Made by a program: the position numbers and the translations under genes
In this document: piece after piece, positions 5,768 through 5,793 of the stretch
How the letters are laid out: every line of letters begins with the position of its first letter
Numbering within the stretch: the first letter of the stretch is position 1
From: an uncultured Clostridia bacterium
GTDB lineage: Bacteria > Bacillota > Clostridia > Peptostreptococcales > Anaerovoracaceae
NCBI GenBank assembly: GCA_934277495.1
Contig: CAKQUI010000123.1
Location: 1 to 5,793 of the forward strand
Direction of reading: 5' to 3'
DNA length: 5,793 nucleotides
The notes under the pieces: generated by a model
What the model was told of the DNA's origin: nothing
Databases searched by the model: none
What the model saw: only the letters and a program-made list of their open reading frames with translations

Positions 5768-5793
5768 TAGTCTTTGAATATATTATGCTGCCG
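5767..5793 (-). CDS. Possible last codons of an upstream gene
   Basis: One minus-strand frame is open from the window edge for eight codons (RQHNIFKD) and ends in a TAA that overlaps the trmR ATG by one base (TAATG). In B. subtilis mltG precedes trmR, but these few residues do not identify the gene. It may equally be non-coding. Confidence 0.25.
   Translation of the reverse strand, partial: RQHNIFKD

Noticed and set aside
1..5793. tRNA or rRNA genes, CRISPR arrays, insertion sequences
   Set aside because: No cloverleaf, no regularly spaced repeats and no transposase-like frame was seen on either strand.

Overview
The window looks like a Firmicutes chromosome, most likely Clostridia of the gut type (Lachnospiraceae/Eubacteriales-like). 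The reasons are strong AGGAG ribosome binding sites, a trmR-trhP gene pair arranged as in Bacillus subtilis, and a tiny holin-like toxin of a family common in Firmicutes. This is a family-level inference; no taxonomic search was possible.

Right half (2427-5767, minus strand): a compact three-gene housekeeping operon read leftwards. trmR (tRNA U34 O-methyltransferase) comes first. After 11 bases comes trhP (U32-family tRNA U34 hydroxylase, Fe-S cysteines present). After 3 bases comes a CNNM/CorC-type membrane protein with paired CBS domains. TrhP and TrmR together would make 5-methoxyuridine at the tRNA wobble position. The CNNM protein is probably a divalent cation (Mg2+) exporter or regulator co-transcribed with them.

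Middle (about 1960-2315): the most interesting part, a complete-looking type I toxin-antitoxin locus. On the plus strand, a near-consensus promoter drives a structured leader and a 30-residue single-helix membrane peptide. On the minus strand, a converging promoter (perfect -35, extended -10) drives a short RNA of about 85 nt that ends in a strong intrinsic terminator overlapping the toxin stop codon. The two ends of the predicted toxin mRNA are complementary over 18 bp in two blocks. The leader also holds segments that can pair with the toxin Shine-Dalgarno sequence. This recalls fold-back-controlled type I toxin mRNAs (hok, BsrG, AapA).

Left (1-1787, minus strand): the first 595 codons of an MmeI-like fused restriction-modification protein (type IIL/IIG). 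It has an N-terminal PD-(D/E)xK-like nuclease motif, a helical linker and the AdoMet methyltransferase motifs; the target recognition part lies beyond the window edge. The boundary at about 2427 therefore separates a core RNA-modification operon from an accessory defence-type segment.
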